In this document: one piece after another, positions 12,755-21,718 of the stretch
Layout of the letters: every line of letters starts with the position of its first letter
Position numbering within the stretch: position 1 is the stretch's first letter
Assembly: GCF_014283215.1 (NCBI RefSeq)
Contig: NZ_JACOMF010000016.1
Span: 54,929 to 118,928, forward strand
Source: Siccirubricoccus deserti
GTDB taxonomy: Bacteria; Pseudomonadota; Alphaproteobacteria; Acetobacterales; Acetobacteraceae
Length of the DNA: 64,000 nucleotides
Direction of reading: 5' to 3'
Made by a program: the position numbers and the translations under genes
The notes under the pieces: generated by a model
Databases searched by the model: none
Seen by the model: only the letters and a program-made list of their open reading frames with translations
Told to the model about the DNA's origin: nothing

Positions 12755-13402
12755 TCAGCTGCGTGCCGCCTCGGCCCCCGGAGCCACCGGCCGCTGCTCG
12801 ACCACCTGGTCGACCAGGCCGAAGTCGCGGGCCTCCTCGGCAGACATATAGCTGTCGCGCTCCAGCTTCGCCTCAATGGCGGCAAGCGGCTGGCCGGTGT
12901 GCTTCACATAGATCTCGTTCAGCCGCTGCCGCAGCTTCAGGATCTCGCGCGCCTGGATCTCGATGTCCGTCGCCTGGCCCTGGGCGCCACCCGAGGGCTG
13001 GTGGACCATGATCCGGCTGTTCGGCAGGGCGAAGCGCTTGTCCTTGGCCCCGGCGGTCAACAGCAGGGAGCCCATGGAGGCCGCCTGGCCAATGCAGACC
13101 GTGCTGACCGGCGAACGAATATACTGCATGGTATCGTACATCGCCAGACCGGCAGAGACGACGCCGCCCGGGCTGTTGATGTAGAAGGCGATGTCCTTGT
13201 TCGGGTTCTCGCTTTCCAGGAACAGCAACTGGGCGCAGATCAGCGACGACACCTGGTCGAAGACCGGGCCGGTCAGGAAGATGATCCGTTCCTTGAGCAG
13301 GCGCGAATAGATGTCGAAGGCCCGCTCGCCGCGGGCCGTCTGCTCGACGACCATCGGGACCAGGGTGTTGTTGTAGACTTCGACCGGATCACGGTCCCGC
13401 AT
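12755..13402 (-). CDS. clpP: ATP-dependent Clp protease proteolytic subunit ClpP
   Basis: Serine protease subunit, 215 residues, that forms the tetradecameric barrel used by ClpX. The catalytic triad is S109 (GQAASMGS), H134 (MVHQPSGG) and D183 (ERDSYM). The ATG at 13402 is preceded by AAAGG at 7 bases; a GTG 15 bases upstream is also possible but its only purine-rich stretch is too close. The gene follows tig after about 200 bases, the classical tig-clpP-clpX-lon order. Confidence 0.97.
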   Translation of the reverse strand: MRDRDPVEVYNNTLVPMVVEQTARGERAFDIYSRLLKERIIFLTGPVFDQVSSLICAQLLFLESENPNKDIAFYINSPGGVVSAGLAMYDTMQYIRSPVSTVCIGQAASMGSLLLTAGAKDKRFALPNSRIMVHQPSGGAQGQATDIEIQAREILKLRQRLNEIYVKHTGQPLAAIEAKLERDSYMSAEEARDFGLVDQVVEQRPVAPGAEAARS

Positions 13403-13599
13403 GGTAGTGCCTTTCACTCCTGGGAACCGGCCGCTTGCCGGCCCCGATGGCCTTCCCCGGACATCCAGGCCGCCGACGGCAGCCCGATCTGCCCCACAGC
13501 ATGTCCTGAACTTGTCCCAGGAGTCTTAATGTGGGGCCCCGGCAGCACCACCGGAAGCCCCCCCGATCGGCGGAGGCGGTGGCGCTGGCCCGGCCGGTC

Positions 13600-15453
13600 T
13601 CAGGCCGCCGTGGCGGCCGTCAGCTCCTCCGGGGTGACCACACGCTCGGTCACCTGGGCGAGCTCCAGCATGAAATCCACCACCTTCTCCTCGAAGATCG
13701 GCGAACGCAGATTCTCGGCCGATTGTGGATTCTTGCGGAAGAACTCCATCACCTGCTGCTCCTGGCCCGGGTAGCGCGCGGCTTCCTGGCGCATGGCGCG
13801 GGCCAGTTCATCGGCGGAGACGGTAATGTTGTTGGTCCGGCCGATTTCCGAGAGCATCAGGCCGAGCCGGATGCGGCGCTCGGCGATGCCGCGGTACTCG
13901 GCCTTCAGCGCCGTCTCATCCTTGCCCTTGTCGTCCTCGTCCAGCCGGCCGGCCTTGAGATCGGCCTCGATCCGTTGCCATATCTGGCTGAATTCGGCCT
14001 CGACCATGCCCTCAGGCACCGGGAAGCTGGCCTGGGCGGCCAGCCCATCCAGCAGAGCCCGCTTCACCTTCAGCCGGGACAGGTTGTCGTATTCGCCCTG
14101 CAGCTGACCACGCACCGCTTCCTTCAGCTTCTCCAGATTCTCGAAGCCGAGGGTGGCGGCGAAGGCATCGTCGATCGCCGGCAGCACCGAGCGCTTCAGC
14201 GCCTTGGCGGTTACCTCGAAGGTCGCTGCCTTGCCCGCCAGCGCCTTGGAGCCGTATTCGGCCGGGAAGGTCACCGAAATGGTTCGGGCCTCGCCCGGCG
14301 CCATGCCCTCGAGCTGCTCGGTGAAGCCGGGGATGAAGCCGGTGCCGTTGACCTCGATCGGCGCATCCGTGGCGGTGCCGCCGGGGAAGGGCTCGCCCGG
14401 ACCCGCCTCCGCGCCGGCTTCGGTCAGGCTCGCATCGGCAATTCGCAAGGTGAAGTCGAAGGGGCCGCTGGTGGCGAAGACCAGCCCACCCGTGACGACG
14501 GCCGTCTCCTCGCTGGCGAGCACACCTTCCGCCGCGGCAGCAACCGGCTCGGCACCCGCCCCGCGCAGGGCTGCCACCTGGTTGGGCCCGGCAAAGATGT
14601 TGAGCGACGCGCCACCTTCGCTGCCACCACGCAGCCGCAGGGCCAACTGGCCGACTGCATCCAGGGCGCCGCCCACCAGCGCAAGCTTCGCCGACACCGC
14701 CCAGGACGAGCCGGGCTTTGCGGCGACTACCTTTGTTCCATCGAAATTCAGCGCCTGATTGGCCAGGGCGGCATCGCCATGGAAGCGGATGTCGACGTGG
14801 GATTCACCACGGCCCACCACCTCGGTGGCGGCCTTCATCTGCGGGGTCCAGTGCTCCGGAAGAGCGCTCTCGCCCGCCCCCTGGGCAGCGGCGCCGGCCG
14901 GGTTGCGCAGCTGGTTGGCCGGGCCGCCGGCCAGCCGGCCCACGAAGTCGCAGATCAGCACGTCGCCGGTGACAGCCGGCCGCACCTCGGCCACATCCTC
15001 CAGGCTGCGGTTGCGGCTGGCGATCTGCTCCAGCGTCTTGGCAACCTGCTCCTCGGTCGGCTCGGCCTTCAGCCGTTCCACCGCGATGGCGCTGAAGTCC
15101 GGCAGCGGGATCTCCGGCAGCACCTCGACATCGATCTTGAATTCCAGATCGGCGTCGGGGGCGAAATTCACCAGCTCGATCTTCGGCTGCAGCGCCGGGC
15201 GCAGGCCGCGGTCGGTCACCACCTGGTCGGTCGCCTTGTTGACCGACTGCTCCAGCACTTCGCCCAGTACCGCCTGGCCGTAGCGCTGCTGCACCACCTT
15301 GGCCGGCACCTTGCCGGGGCGGAAGCCGGGCAGGCGAAGGTCGCGGCCGAGCTGGGCCAGCCGCTTGTCGCGTTCCGCAGCGATGTCGCCCGCGGGCACA
15401 ACCACCGTATAGCCCCGCTTGAGACCCTCGTTCGCGACCTCGGTCACCTGCAT
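13600..15453 (-). CDS. tig: Trigger factor with a large insertion in its PPIase domain
   Basis: Ribosome-associated chaperone. The N-terminal ribosome-binding domain includes the signature GFRPGKVP (about 43-50). The C-terminal substrate-cradle domain is normal (about 415-617). The protein is 617 residues long whereas trigger factors are usually 430-480. The excess lies inside the FKBP-like PPIase domain: its first strand GDVLICDFVGRL ends near residue 175, and the rest of the domain, EPFPGGTATDAPIEV to FIPGFTEQLEG, resumes near residue 354. The roughly 170 residues between (bases about 14400-14925) look like a separate beta-rich module: opening NQLRNP, a W-containing turn, VDIRF, FDGTKV, SWAVSAKLALVGG and a final DFTLRIADASLTEAG. 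The frame is uninterrupted and codon use matches the flanks, so this is a true in-frame insertion. The start MQVTEV at 15453 is the family start. Confidence 0.93.
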   Translation of the reverse strand: MQVTEVANEGLKRGYTVVVPAGDIAAERDKRLAQLGRDLRLPGFRPGKVPAKVVQQRYGQAVLGEVLEQSVNKATDQVVTDRGLRPALQPKIELVNFAPDADLEFKIDVEVLPEIPLPDFSAIAVERLKAEPTEEQVAKTLEQIASRNRSLEDVAEVRPAVTGDVLICDFVGRLAGGPANQLRNPAGAAAQGAGESALPEHWTPQMKAATEVVGRGESHVDIRFHGDAALANQALNFDGTKVVAAKPGSSWAVSAKLALVGGALDAVGQLALRLRGGSEGGASLNIFAGPNQVAALRGAGAEPVAAAAEGVLASEETAVVTGGLVFATSGPFDFTLRIADASLTEAGAEAGPGEPFPGGTATDAPIEVNGTGFIPGFTEQLEGMAPGEARTISVTFPAEYGSKALAGKAATFEVTAKALKRSVLPAIDDAFAATLGFENLEKLKEAVRGQLQGEYDNLSRLKVKRALLDGLAAQASFPVPEGMVEAEFSQIWQRIEADLKAGRLDEDDKGKDETALKAEYRGIAERRIRLGLMLSEIGRTNNITVSADELARAMRQEAARYPGQEQQVMEFFRKNPQSAENLRSPIFEEKVVDFMLELAQVTERVVTPEELTAATAA

Positions 15454-15493
15454 CGTCGTTCCACCCAATCAGAAATAGGGACTGAGGCCGCGG

Positions 15494-15578
15494 TGGTGCG
15501 GGCGGAGGGATTTGAACCCCCACGGCTTGCGCCACTGGAACCTAAATCCAGCGTGTCTGCCAGTTCCACCACGCCCGC
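15494..15578 (-). tRNA. tRNA-Leu (UAG)
   Basis: An 85-nt class II tRNA with acceptor stem GCGGGCG/CGCCCGC, anticodon loop TTTAGGT giving anticodon TAG, a long variable arm, T-arm GGGTTCAAATCCC and an encoded CCA. It lies just upstream of tig on the same strand, a common alphaproteobacterial arrangement. Confidence 0.97.
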
Positions 15579-15688
15579 CCAGCCAGTCCACGGCAAGCAA
15601 GAGGGGCCGTGTAGCCTAGCGGCGCGCGGTTTGAAAGCGGCGGCCTGCCGAACCGGAATTGCCGGACGACCCGCCCCCTGCCGGGCGC

Positions 15689-18130
15689 CTACCCCAGCAG
15701 CGCCTGGGCGCAGGCGTCCAGGATCGCGTCCACATCCAGCCCATACTCCCGGTAGAGATCGGGAATATCCCCCGCCTGGCCGAAATGATCGACCCCGAGC
15801 GGCACCACCCGCTGCCCGCGCACCGCGCCGAGCCAGGCATGTGCCGCCGGATGGCCGTCCAGCACCGTTACCAGCGCCGCGCCGGGCGCCAGCGGGGCGA
15901 GCAGGGTCTCGATATGGCTTGGCGCACGGAAGCCCTGTCTGTCTCCTTGGCGGGCCTTCCGCCGCGCGGCCAGCCATTCGGCGTGCAGCCGGTCGGCCGA
16001 GGTGATGGCCAGCAGCCCGGCGCCGGGCTCCTCCGCCCGGAGTTCCTCGAAGGCGGCCATGGCCTCGGGTGCCACCGGCCCCTGGTAGGCGATGGCGATG
16101 CGCGCCCCGGGCGCCGGCGGCACCAGCCAATGCCCGCCGGCGATCACCGCCGCCGGGTCCAGCCGGCGCTCCGGCTGCTCCAGCCCGCGGGTCGAGAGGC
16201 GCAGCCAGACCGCGCTGCCCTCCGGCTTCTGCATGTGCTCGAAGCCCCAGCGCATCAGGATCGACAACTCGTCGGCGAAGGCCGGCTCGAAGCTCGCCAG
16301 CCGGTCCTGGGCGATGCCGATCAGCGGGGTGTTGACCGACTGGTGCTGCCCGCCCTCCGGCGCCAGGGTCAGGCCGGAGGGGGTGCTGACCAGCATGAAG
16401 CGCGCATCCTGGTAGCAGGCATAGATCAGCGCATCGAGGCCGCGGTTGACGAAGGGGTCGTAGACCGTGCCCACCGGAAGCAGCCGCGCGCCATAAAGAT
16501 CATGCGCCAGGCCGAGCGCCGAGAGCAGCAGGAACAGGTTCTGCTCGGCGATGCCGAGCTCGATGTGCTGGCCCTCCGGCGACATGCCCCAGCGCTGGGC
16601 CGAGGCCAGCTTGGCGTCGCGGAACACGTCGTTCTTCAGGTGCCGGTCGAAGACGCCGCGGCGGTTCACCCAGGGGCCGAGATTGGTCGAGACGGCGACG
16701 TCCGGGCTGGTGGTGACGATGCGCCGGGCGATCGCCGCCGCCTCCCCCTGCCCCCGGCCCAGCTCCGCCAGCACCTCGCCGAAGGCCGCCTGGGTGGAGA
16801 GCTTACGCCCGGCCGGCACCCGCGGCTGCGGGAAGCCTGCCGGCACCGGCACCATCGGGGCATTCAGCCGCCGCCCTTCCGGCGCCAGCGTCCGCGCGAA
16901 GGGAACGCTGTCGAGAAAGCCCTGCAGCGCCGCCTCCGGCGAGTCCAGCCCTTCGAAGCGGTCCCATTCATGTCCGTCGCGGATGCCCATCTCCTGCTTG
17001 AAGATGGCCATCTGCTCCTTGCTCATCAGCCCGGAGTGGTTGTCCTTGTGACCGGCGAAGGGCAGGCCCATGCCCTTGATGGTATAGGCGATGAAGCAGG
17101 TCGGCTGGTCGCCGGCGGCGTCCTGGGCGCGGAAGGCCTCCAGCAGGGTCGCCACGTCATGGCCGCCGAGGTTGGTCATCAGCGCCCCCAGCTCCTCATC
17201 GGAGAGCGGATCGATAATGGCGCGGATCCCCTCCACCCGGCCGAGGTCGGTCAGCAGCGCCGCCCGCCAGGCCGCGCCGCCCTGGAAGGTCAGGGCGGAA
17301 TAGAGGCTGTTCGGGCAGTCGTCGATCCAGCGGCGGAGTTCCTCGCCGCCCTCGCGGGCGAAGGCGGCCTGCAGCCGGCGGCCGTATTTCAGGGTGACGA
17401 CGTTCCACCCCATGTCGCGGAACAGGCCTTCGATCCGGCCGAACAGGCGGTCCTGCACCACGCTGTCCAGGCTCTGGCGGTTGTAGTCGACCACCCACCA
17501 GACGTTGCGGATGTCGTGCTTCCAGCCCTCCAGCAGGGCCTCGTAGATATTGCCCTCGTCCAGCTCGGCGTCGCCGACGATGGCGATGTGCCGGCCGGCG
17601 GGAATCGCCTCACGTCCCAGCCCGTGCAGCCGGACGTAATCCTGCACCAGGCTGCCGAAGCTGGTCAGGGCGACGCCAAGACCGACCGAGCCGGTGGAGA
17701 AATCCACCTCCGCCCCATCCTTCACCCGGCTTGGATAGGGCTGGATGCCGCCGAACTGACGCAGCGTCTCCAGCTTCTCCCGGCTCTGCCGGCCGAACAG
17801 CCAGTTCACCGCATGGAACACCGGCCCGGCATGGGGCTTCACCGCCAACCGGTCCTCCGGTTTCAGGATTTCGAAGTAGAGTGCCGCCATGATCGAGATG
17901 ACCGAGGCGCAGGAGGCCTGATGCCCGCCGACCTTCAATCCGTCACGGTTCGGCCGCACATGATTGGCGTGGTGGATCATCCATGCCGAGAGCCAGAGCA
18001 GCTTGCGCTCCAGCGCACGCAGCAGGCGCAGCCGCTCTGGCTCCGACTCGCGCTCGGCCTGCACCACATTGGACACGCCGGACGTCAGGACGTTCAATTC
18101 GGCCCCTCCCGCAACTTTGAGCTTGAGCAT
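15689..18130 (-). CDS. AceE-like / transketolase-family thiamine diphosphate enzyme
   Basis: About 813 residues resembling homodimeric pyruvate dehydrogenase E1 (AceE) more than true transketolase. Visible elements are GGHQASCASVISIMAALYFE near the N-terminus, a thiamine diphosphate motif GDAELDEGNIYEAL followed by VDYNRQSLD, TIKGMGLPFAGH, and a pyrimidine-domain stretch GIAEQNLFLLLSALGLAH. The usual GDG of the cofactor motif is GDA here. In AceE the corresponding enzyme decarboxylates a 2-oxoacid and passes the acyl group to lipoyl E2, but no E2 or E3 gene is near, so the substrate is not established. The start at 18130 (MLKLKVAGG) is the most plausible; the frame is open upstream with Arg/Pro-rich unconserved sequence. 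Oriented away from the kinase operon, with a 263-base divergent spacer holding both promoters. Confidence 0.82.
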   Translation of the reverse strand: MLKLKVAGGAELNVLTSGVSNVVQAERESEPERLRLLRALERKLLWLSAWMIHHANHVRPNRDGLKVGGHQASCASVISIMAALYFEILKPEDRLAVKPHAGPVFHAVNWLFGRQSREKLETLRQFGGIQPYPSRVKDGAEVDFSTGSVGLGVALTSFGSLVQDYVRLHGLGREAIPAGRHIAIVGDAELDEGNIYEALLEGWKHDIRNVWWVVDYNRQSLDSVVQDRLFGRIEGLFRDMGWNVVTLKYGRRLQAAFAREGGEELRRWIDDCPNSLYSALTFQGGAAWRAALLTDLGRVEGIRAIIDPLSDEELGALMTNLGGHDVATLLEAFRAQDAAGDQPTCFIAYTIKGMGLPFAGHKDNHSGLMSKEQMAIFKQEMGIRDGHEWDRFEGLDSPEAALQGFLDSVPFARTLAPEGRRLNAPMVPVPAGFPQPRVPAGRKLSTQAAFGEVLAELGRGQGEAAAIARRIVTTSPDVAVSTNLGPWVNRRGVFDRHLKNDVFRDAKLASAQRWGMSPEGQHIELGIAEQNLFLLLSALGLAHDLYGARLLPVGTVYDPFVNRGLDALIYACYQDARFMLVSTPSGLTLAPEGGQHQSVNTPLIGIAQDRLASFEPAFADELSILMRWGFEHMQKPEGSAVWLRLSTRGLEQPERRLDPAAVIAGGHWLVPPAPGARIAIAYQGPVAPEAMAAFEELRAEEPGAGLLAITSADRLHAEWLAARRKARQGDRQGFRAPSHIETLLAPLAPGAALVTVLDGHPAAHAWLGAVRGQRVVPLGVDHFGQAGDIPDLYREYGLDVDAILDACAQALLG

Positions 18131-18393
18131 CTGGCCCCGGCACCAGCCCCGCGGCAAGGGCCACGGCGGTAAAGCGTGCCGGCTCCTGGCTGACTCGTAC
18201 CACCGTGGGTTGCGACGGCAGGGCTCGCCCGGTACAGGCAAGGGATGCGCTGCCGCTTGCTTCGGCCGACAACAGATGATTGATCGCAACCGCATATTGC
18301 CGGTGCGGCACCGCGCCAGCGACAGGCTTGTCTCATTTCGGTCATGGAGCGCGGAATGAGTGAGTCACCCGCTCCAGCCCGCGGGGTCTGGCG

Positions 18394-19899
18394 ATGCCGA
18401 TAGACAAGGCGCTGTTCAGCCGCCTGACCCTGCTGCTGATCGGCATCGGCTTCGCCGCCCTGCTGGCCGCTGGCGCCGGACTGGTCTGGCAGGTCGAAAC
18501 CACCCGCAACTACGCCAGCGCCGTCTCCTCCGCCCAGGAAGTCCGCGTCACCACCTTGCGCGCGCTGTCCCTGCTGCAGGATGCGGAGATCGGTCAGCGC
18601 GGCTTCCTCCTCACCGGGGAGGAAAGCTACCTGGCACCGTACCACGCCGCGGTCGAGGCGCTGCCGCAGGCCATGGCCCGGCTTGCCAAGCTGGTCCTGG
18701 AGGATGGCGGCCGGCCCGGGCCGATCGCCGAGTTGCGCGAGCTGGCCACGGCGAAGCTCGCCGAACTGGCCAGGACCATCGCATTGCAGCGGGCGGGGGA
18801 GCGCGACCAGGCGCTCGCCATCACGCGCTCGGCCGATGGCAGGTCCAGCATGGACACGCTGCGGGAGATGGTCGCCGGCGTGGAGGCCCGCAGCGCCATG
18901 CGGCTTGCGGCCCGCTCCGCCGGACTTGAGGCGAATGGCCGCGCCCTGCTGATCGGGGCCGCGCTGGCCTTCGTGCTGATGCTGGCCGTCACCGTCGGCT
19001 CCGCCATCCTGGCGGTGCGCTACACGCGTGAGCTGGAGCAGGCCCAGGCGGAGGTCACCGCGGCCAATGCCGGGCTGGAGGCACGGGTTGCCGAGCGCAC
19101 CGCGGCGCTGGCCGCGGTGAACGAGGAGGTGCAGCGCTTCGCCTACATCGTCTCGCACGACCTGCGGGCGCCGCTGGTCAACGTCATGGGCTTCACCGCC
19201 GAGCTGGAGGCCGCGGTCGCCCCACTCAGCGCACTGCTCGCCGCCGCCGAGGCCGAGGCGCCCGGACTGGTGACGGCGGAAGCCCGGGCGGCGGTGGCCG
19301 AGGACCTGCCCGAGGCGATCGGCTTCATCCGCTCCTCCACCGAGCGCATGGACCGGCTGATCAACGCCATCCTGCGGCTGTCGCGCGAGGGCCGCCGCGC
19401 GCTGCGGCCGGAGCCGGTGGCGCTCGACCGGCTGTTCGAGGGCATCGCCGCCTCGCTGCGTCACCAGCTCGACGCCGCCGGCGCCAGCCTTGAGATCGCG
19501 CCGGGCCTGCCGACGATCCGCAGCGATCGGCTGGCACTGGAACAGCTGTTCGGCAATTTGATCGACAATGCGGTGAAATACCTCGATCCGGCACGCCCCG
19601 GCCGGATCACAATCCTGGCCCGGCGCCTGGCTGGCCGGGTGCGGATCGAGGTGGCGGACAATGGCCGCGGCATCGACCCGCGCGACCATGCCCGGGTGTT
19701 CGAGCTGTTCCGACGCTCCGGCCGGCAGGACCAGCCGGGCGAGGGCATCGGCCTCGCCCATGTCCGCGCCCTGGCCCGCAGGCTGGGCGGCGAGGTCACG
19801 CTGGAGTCGGCGCCGGGTGCCGGCTCCCGCTTCCAGGTAATCCTGCCGCTGGAGCCGCCCCCCATGCCAACCCCCTCCCCCGAGGAGTCCCCCCGATGA
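18394..19899 (+). CDS. CHASE3-domain sensor histidine kinase
   Basis: Membrane-bound two-component kinase of 501 residues. Transmembrane helices lie at about 9-33 and 183-209, flanking a periplasmic CHASE3 sensor with the hallmark AEIGQRGFLLTGEESYL (about 64-80). A coiled coil follows, then the HisKA dimerisation domain with the phospho-accepting H255 in FAYIVSHDLRAP, and the HATPase domain with LIDNAVKY (N box), DNGRGI and GEGIGLAHV (G boxes). GGGG lies 7 bases before the ATG. It overlaps the next gene by ATGA, so kinase and regulator are made together. The ligand of the CHASE3 domain is unknown. Confidence 0.93.
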   Translation: MPIDKALFSRLTLLLIGIGFAALLAAGAGLVWQVETTRNYASAVSSAQEVRVTTLRALSLLQDAEIGQRGFLLTGEESYLAPYHAAVEALPQAMARLAKLVLEDGGRPGPIAELRELATAKLAELARTIALQRAGERDQALAITRSADGRSSMDTLREMVAGVEARSAMRLAARSAGLEANGRALLIGAALAFVLMLAVTVGSAILAVRYTRELEQAQAEVTAANAGLEARVAERTAALAAVNEEVQRFAYIVSHDLRAPLVNVMGFTAELEAAVAPLSALLAAAEAEAPGLVTAEARAAVAEDLPEAIGFIRSSTERMDRLINAILRLSREGRRALRPEPVALDRLFEGIAASLRHQLDAAGASLEIAPGLPTIRSDRLALEQLFGNLIDNAVKYLDPARPGRITILARRLAGRVRIEVADNGRGIDPRDHARVFELFRRSGRQDQPGEGIGLAHVRALARRLGGEVTLESAPGAGSRFQVILPLEPPPMPTPSPEESPR

Positions 19900-20330
19900 A
19901 CGCCGCCGCCCATGCCGTGACCATCGTCATGATCGAGGATGACGAGGGCCATGCCAGGCTGATCGAGAAGAACCTGCAACGTGCCGGCGTCTACAACGAG
20001 GTCCGCCACTTCACCGACGGCACCTCGGCGCTCGAATACCTCATCGGCAAAAACCGGCCGGAACATCGGCCGACGCTGGTGCTGCTCGACCTCAACCTGC
20101 CGGACATGAGCGGATTTGACATATTGGTGAAGCTGAAGGCGGACCCGCAGCTGCGTCCCGCTCCGGTCATCGTGCTGACCACGACGGATGACGAGCGCGA
20201 AGTGCGGCGCTGCTACGAGCTGGGATGCAATGTCTACATCACCAAGCCGGTGAACTACGACACCTTCGCCCAGGCGGTGCGCCAGCTCGGCCTGTTCCTG
20301 GCCGTGATCCAGGTGCCGCCGCCGCCATGA
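19896..20330 (+). CDS. Single-domain response regulator (Rcp1/phytochrome type)
   Basis: A stand-alone receiver domain of 144 residues with no output domain. The phosphorylation site is D65 (LVLLDLNLPD), the acidic pocket is in MIEDDEGHA, the switch threonine is in VLTTTDDE and the lysine in YITKPVN. Such regulators are the usual partner of CHASE3 or phytochrome kinases and work by protein contact, often in a phosphorelay. The start overlaps the kinase stop by 4 bases. Likely cognate to the upstream kinase and possibly the input for the REC-kinase hybrid downstream. Confidence 0.93.
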   Translation: MNAAAHAVTIVMIEDDEGHARLIEKNLQRAGVYNEVRHFTDGTSALEYLIGKNRPEHRPTLVLLDLNLPDMSGFDILVKLKADPQLRPAPVIVLTTTDDEREVRRCYELGCNVYITKPVNYDTFAQAVRQLGLFLAVIQVPPPP

Positions 20331-20339
20331 TTTCGGCAC

Positions 20340-20370
20340 CATGCCTCTGGCATGATCGCGCTGGCATGAT
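20340..20370. promoter_or_regulatory. Repeated GGCATG(AT) element between the two regulator genes
   Basis: Right after the response regulator stop lies CATGCC-TCT-GGCATG, a 6-bp inverted repeat with a 3-base centre, and the half CTGGCATGAT recurs 14 bases further on. Three related half-sites in 31 bases ahead of the next gene suggest an operator, but no binding protein is indicated. Confidence 0.35.
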
Positions 20371-20449
20371 GCGCTTTGTGCCCCCCTTGGCAATTCAGCC
20401 CTGGCAGATGACCTTGATATCATGACTACGACACGGTGATGCCGGCACC

Positions 20450-21487
20450 ATGACCGCGCGCCGCATTCTCTATATCGACGACGAGCCCGGTCTGTGCCGG
20501 CTGGTGCAGCGCGACCTGGAACGCCATGGCTATGTGGTGGAGACTGCGCCGGACGGCACCACCGGGCTGGCGATGGCCGCCGCTGGCGGCTTTGCCGCGA
20601 TCTGCCTCGACCACTACATGCCCGGCCAGGACGGGTTGGAGACGCTGGCCGGGCTGCGCGCCCTGCCCTGCCCGCCGCCGGTCATCTACGTCACCGGCTC
20701 CGACGAGGGCCGCATCGCCGTGGCGGCGCTGCGGGCCGGCGCCGCCGACTACGTCATCAAGGAGGTTGGCGAGGAATTCCTGCTGCTGCTGCGCTCGGCG
20801 ATCGAGGTGGCGATCGAGCGAGCCGCGCTGGTCGAGGCCCGCTCGCAGGCCGAGGCGGCGGTGCGCGACGCCCGCGACCGGGCGGAGGAACTGGCGAGCC
20901 AGCGGGCGGTGCTGCTGCGGGAGGTCAACCACCGGGTCGCCAACAGCCTGCAGCTCATCGGCTCCCTTGCCCGGCTGCAGGAAGGCGCGGTTTCCGATCC
21001 GGCCGCACGTAACGCGCTGGCCGCGATGCGCAACCGCATCGCCGCGGTCGCCCAGGTGCACCGCCGGCTCTACACCTCGGATGACGTGCACAGCGTCGCG
21101 CTGCACGAGTACCTGGCCGGGCTGCTGGACGAGATCGGCCGCTCGGTCGGCGGCCGCACGATTGCGCTGGACGCGGAGCCGCTGGAGGTGCCGACGGACC
21201 GCGCCGTCTCGCTCGGCGTCATTGTCTCGGAGCTGGTGACCAATGCGCTGAAATACGCCTATCCCGATGCGACAGAGGGCCCGATCCGGGTCCGCCTGCG
21301 GGCCGAGGCAGGCGGCGGGGTGCTGGCGGTGCAGGATGAGGGGATCGGCTCCGCCGCGGGGGAGCCAGGCGGCACCGGACTTGGCCGCCGCATTGTCGAG
21401 GCGCTATCGGCGAGCGTCGGCGGCGAGGTCGAGCATCAGGCCGGACCGGGCGGCACCAGCGTCAGCATCCGCTTCGCGCTGGGCTGA
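20450..21487 (+). CDS. Response regulator-histidine kinase hybrid (REC-HisKA_2-HATPase)
   Basis: A soluble 345-residue protein. Residues 1-115 form a receiver domain with acceptor D54 (CLDHYMPG) and switch lysine in DYVIKEVG. A short coiled coil leads to a HisKA_2 dimerisation domain with H161 in REVNHRVANSLQ, the type found in HWE/HisKA_2 kinases of alphaproteobacteria. The HATPase has VSELVTNALKYAYP (N box), DEGIG and GTGLGRRIVEAL. With a receiver at the front it can take phosphate from the kinase upstream and control its own kinase output, as in LovR/PhyR-type general stress circuits; that link is inference. It lies 119 bases after the regulator gene. Confidence 0.92.
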   Translation: MTARRILYIDDEPGLCRLVQRDLERHGYVVETAPDGTTGLAMAAAGGFAAICLDHYMPGQDGLETLAGLRALPCPPPVIYVTGSDEGRIAVAALRAGAADYVIKEVGEEFLLLLRSAIEVAIERAALVEARSQAEAAVRDARDRAEELASQRAVLLREVNHRVANSLQLIGSLARLQEGAVSDPAARNALAAMRNRIAAVAQVHRRLYTSDDVHSVALHEYLAGLLDEIGRSVGGRTIALDAEPLEVPTDRAVSLGVIVSELVTNALKYAYPDATEGPIRVRLRAEAGGGVLAVQDEGIGSAAGEPGGTGLGRRIVEALSASVGGEVEHQAGPGGTSVSIRFALG

Positions 21488-21623
21488 ACGGGGCCTTCGC
21501 GGCGTGGCGCGTAGCCAAGGGTTGTGGAGCAAGCCGCCCGGTGATCGAGGGGGCCATTGATCGGTTACGGCCAACGGTCGTCGATATCGGAGTGCCTGCC
21601 CACACCGCTACGCGTCCTGGCGT

Positions 21624-21648
21624 CCTTCCGCGGCAAAGCCGCGGAAGG
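21624..21648. terminator. Bidirectional hairpin between convergent genes
   Basis: An 11-bp stem CCTTCCGCGGC/GCCGCGGAAGG with a 3-base AAA loop in the 231-base gap where the hybrid kinase (plus) and malonyl-CoA decarboxylase (minus) converge. Its position suits a shared transcript end. No T-run follows on either side. Confidence 0.5.
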
Positions 21649-21718
21649 CGTGCCGAAGCGCCGATTGGGAGGGATCATGGCCTCCCGCAACACTGCGAAG
21701 CGGTGCTGCGGAGAGTTC

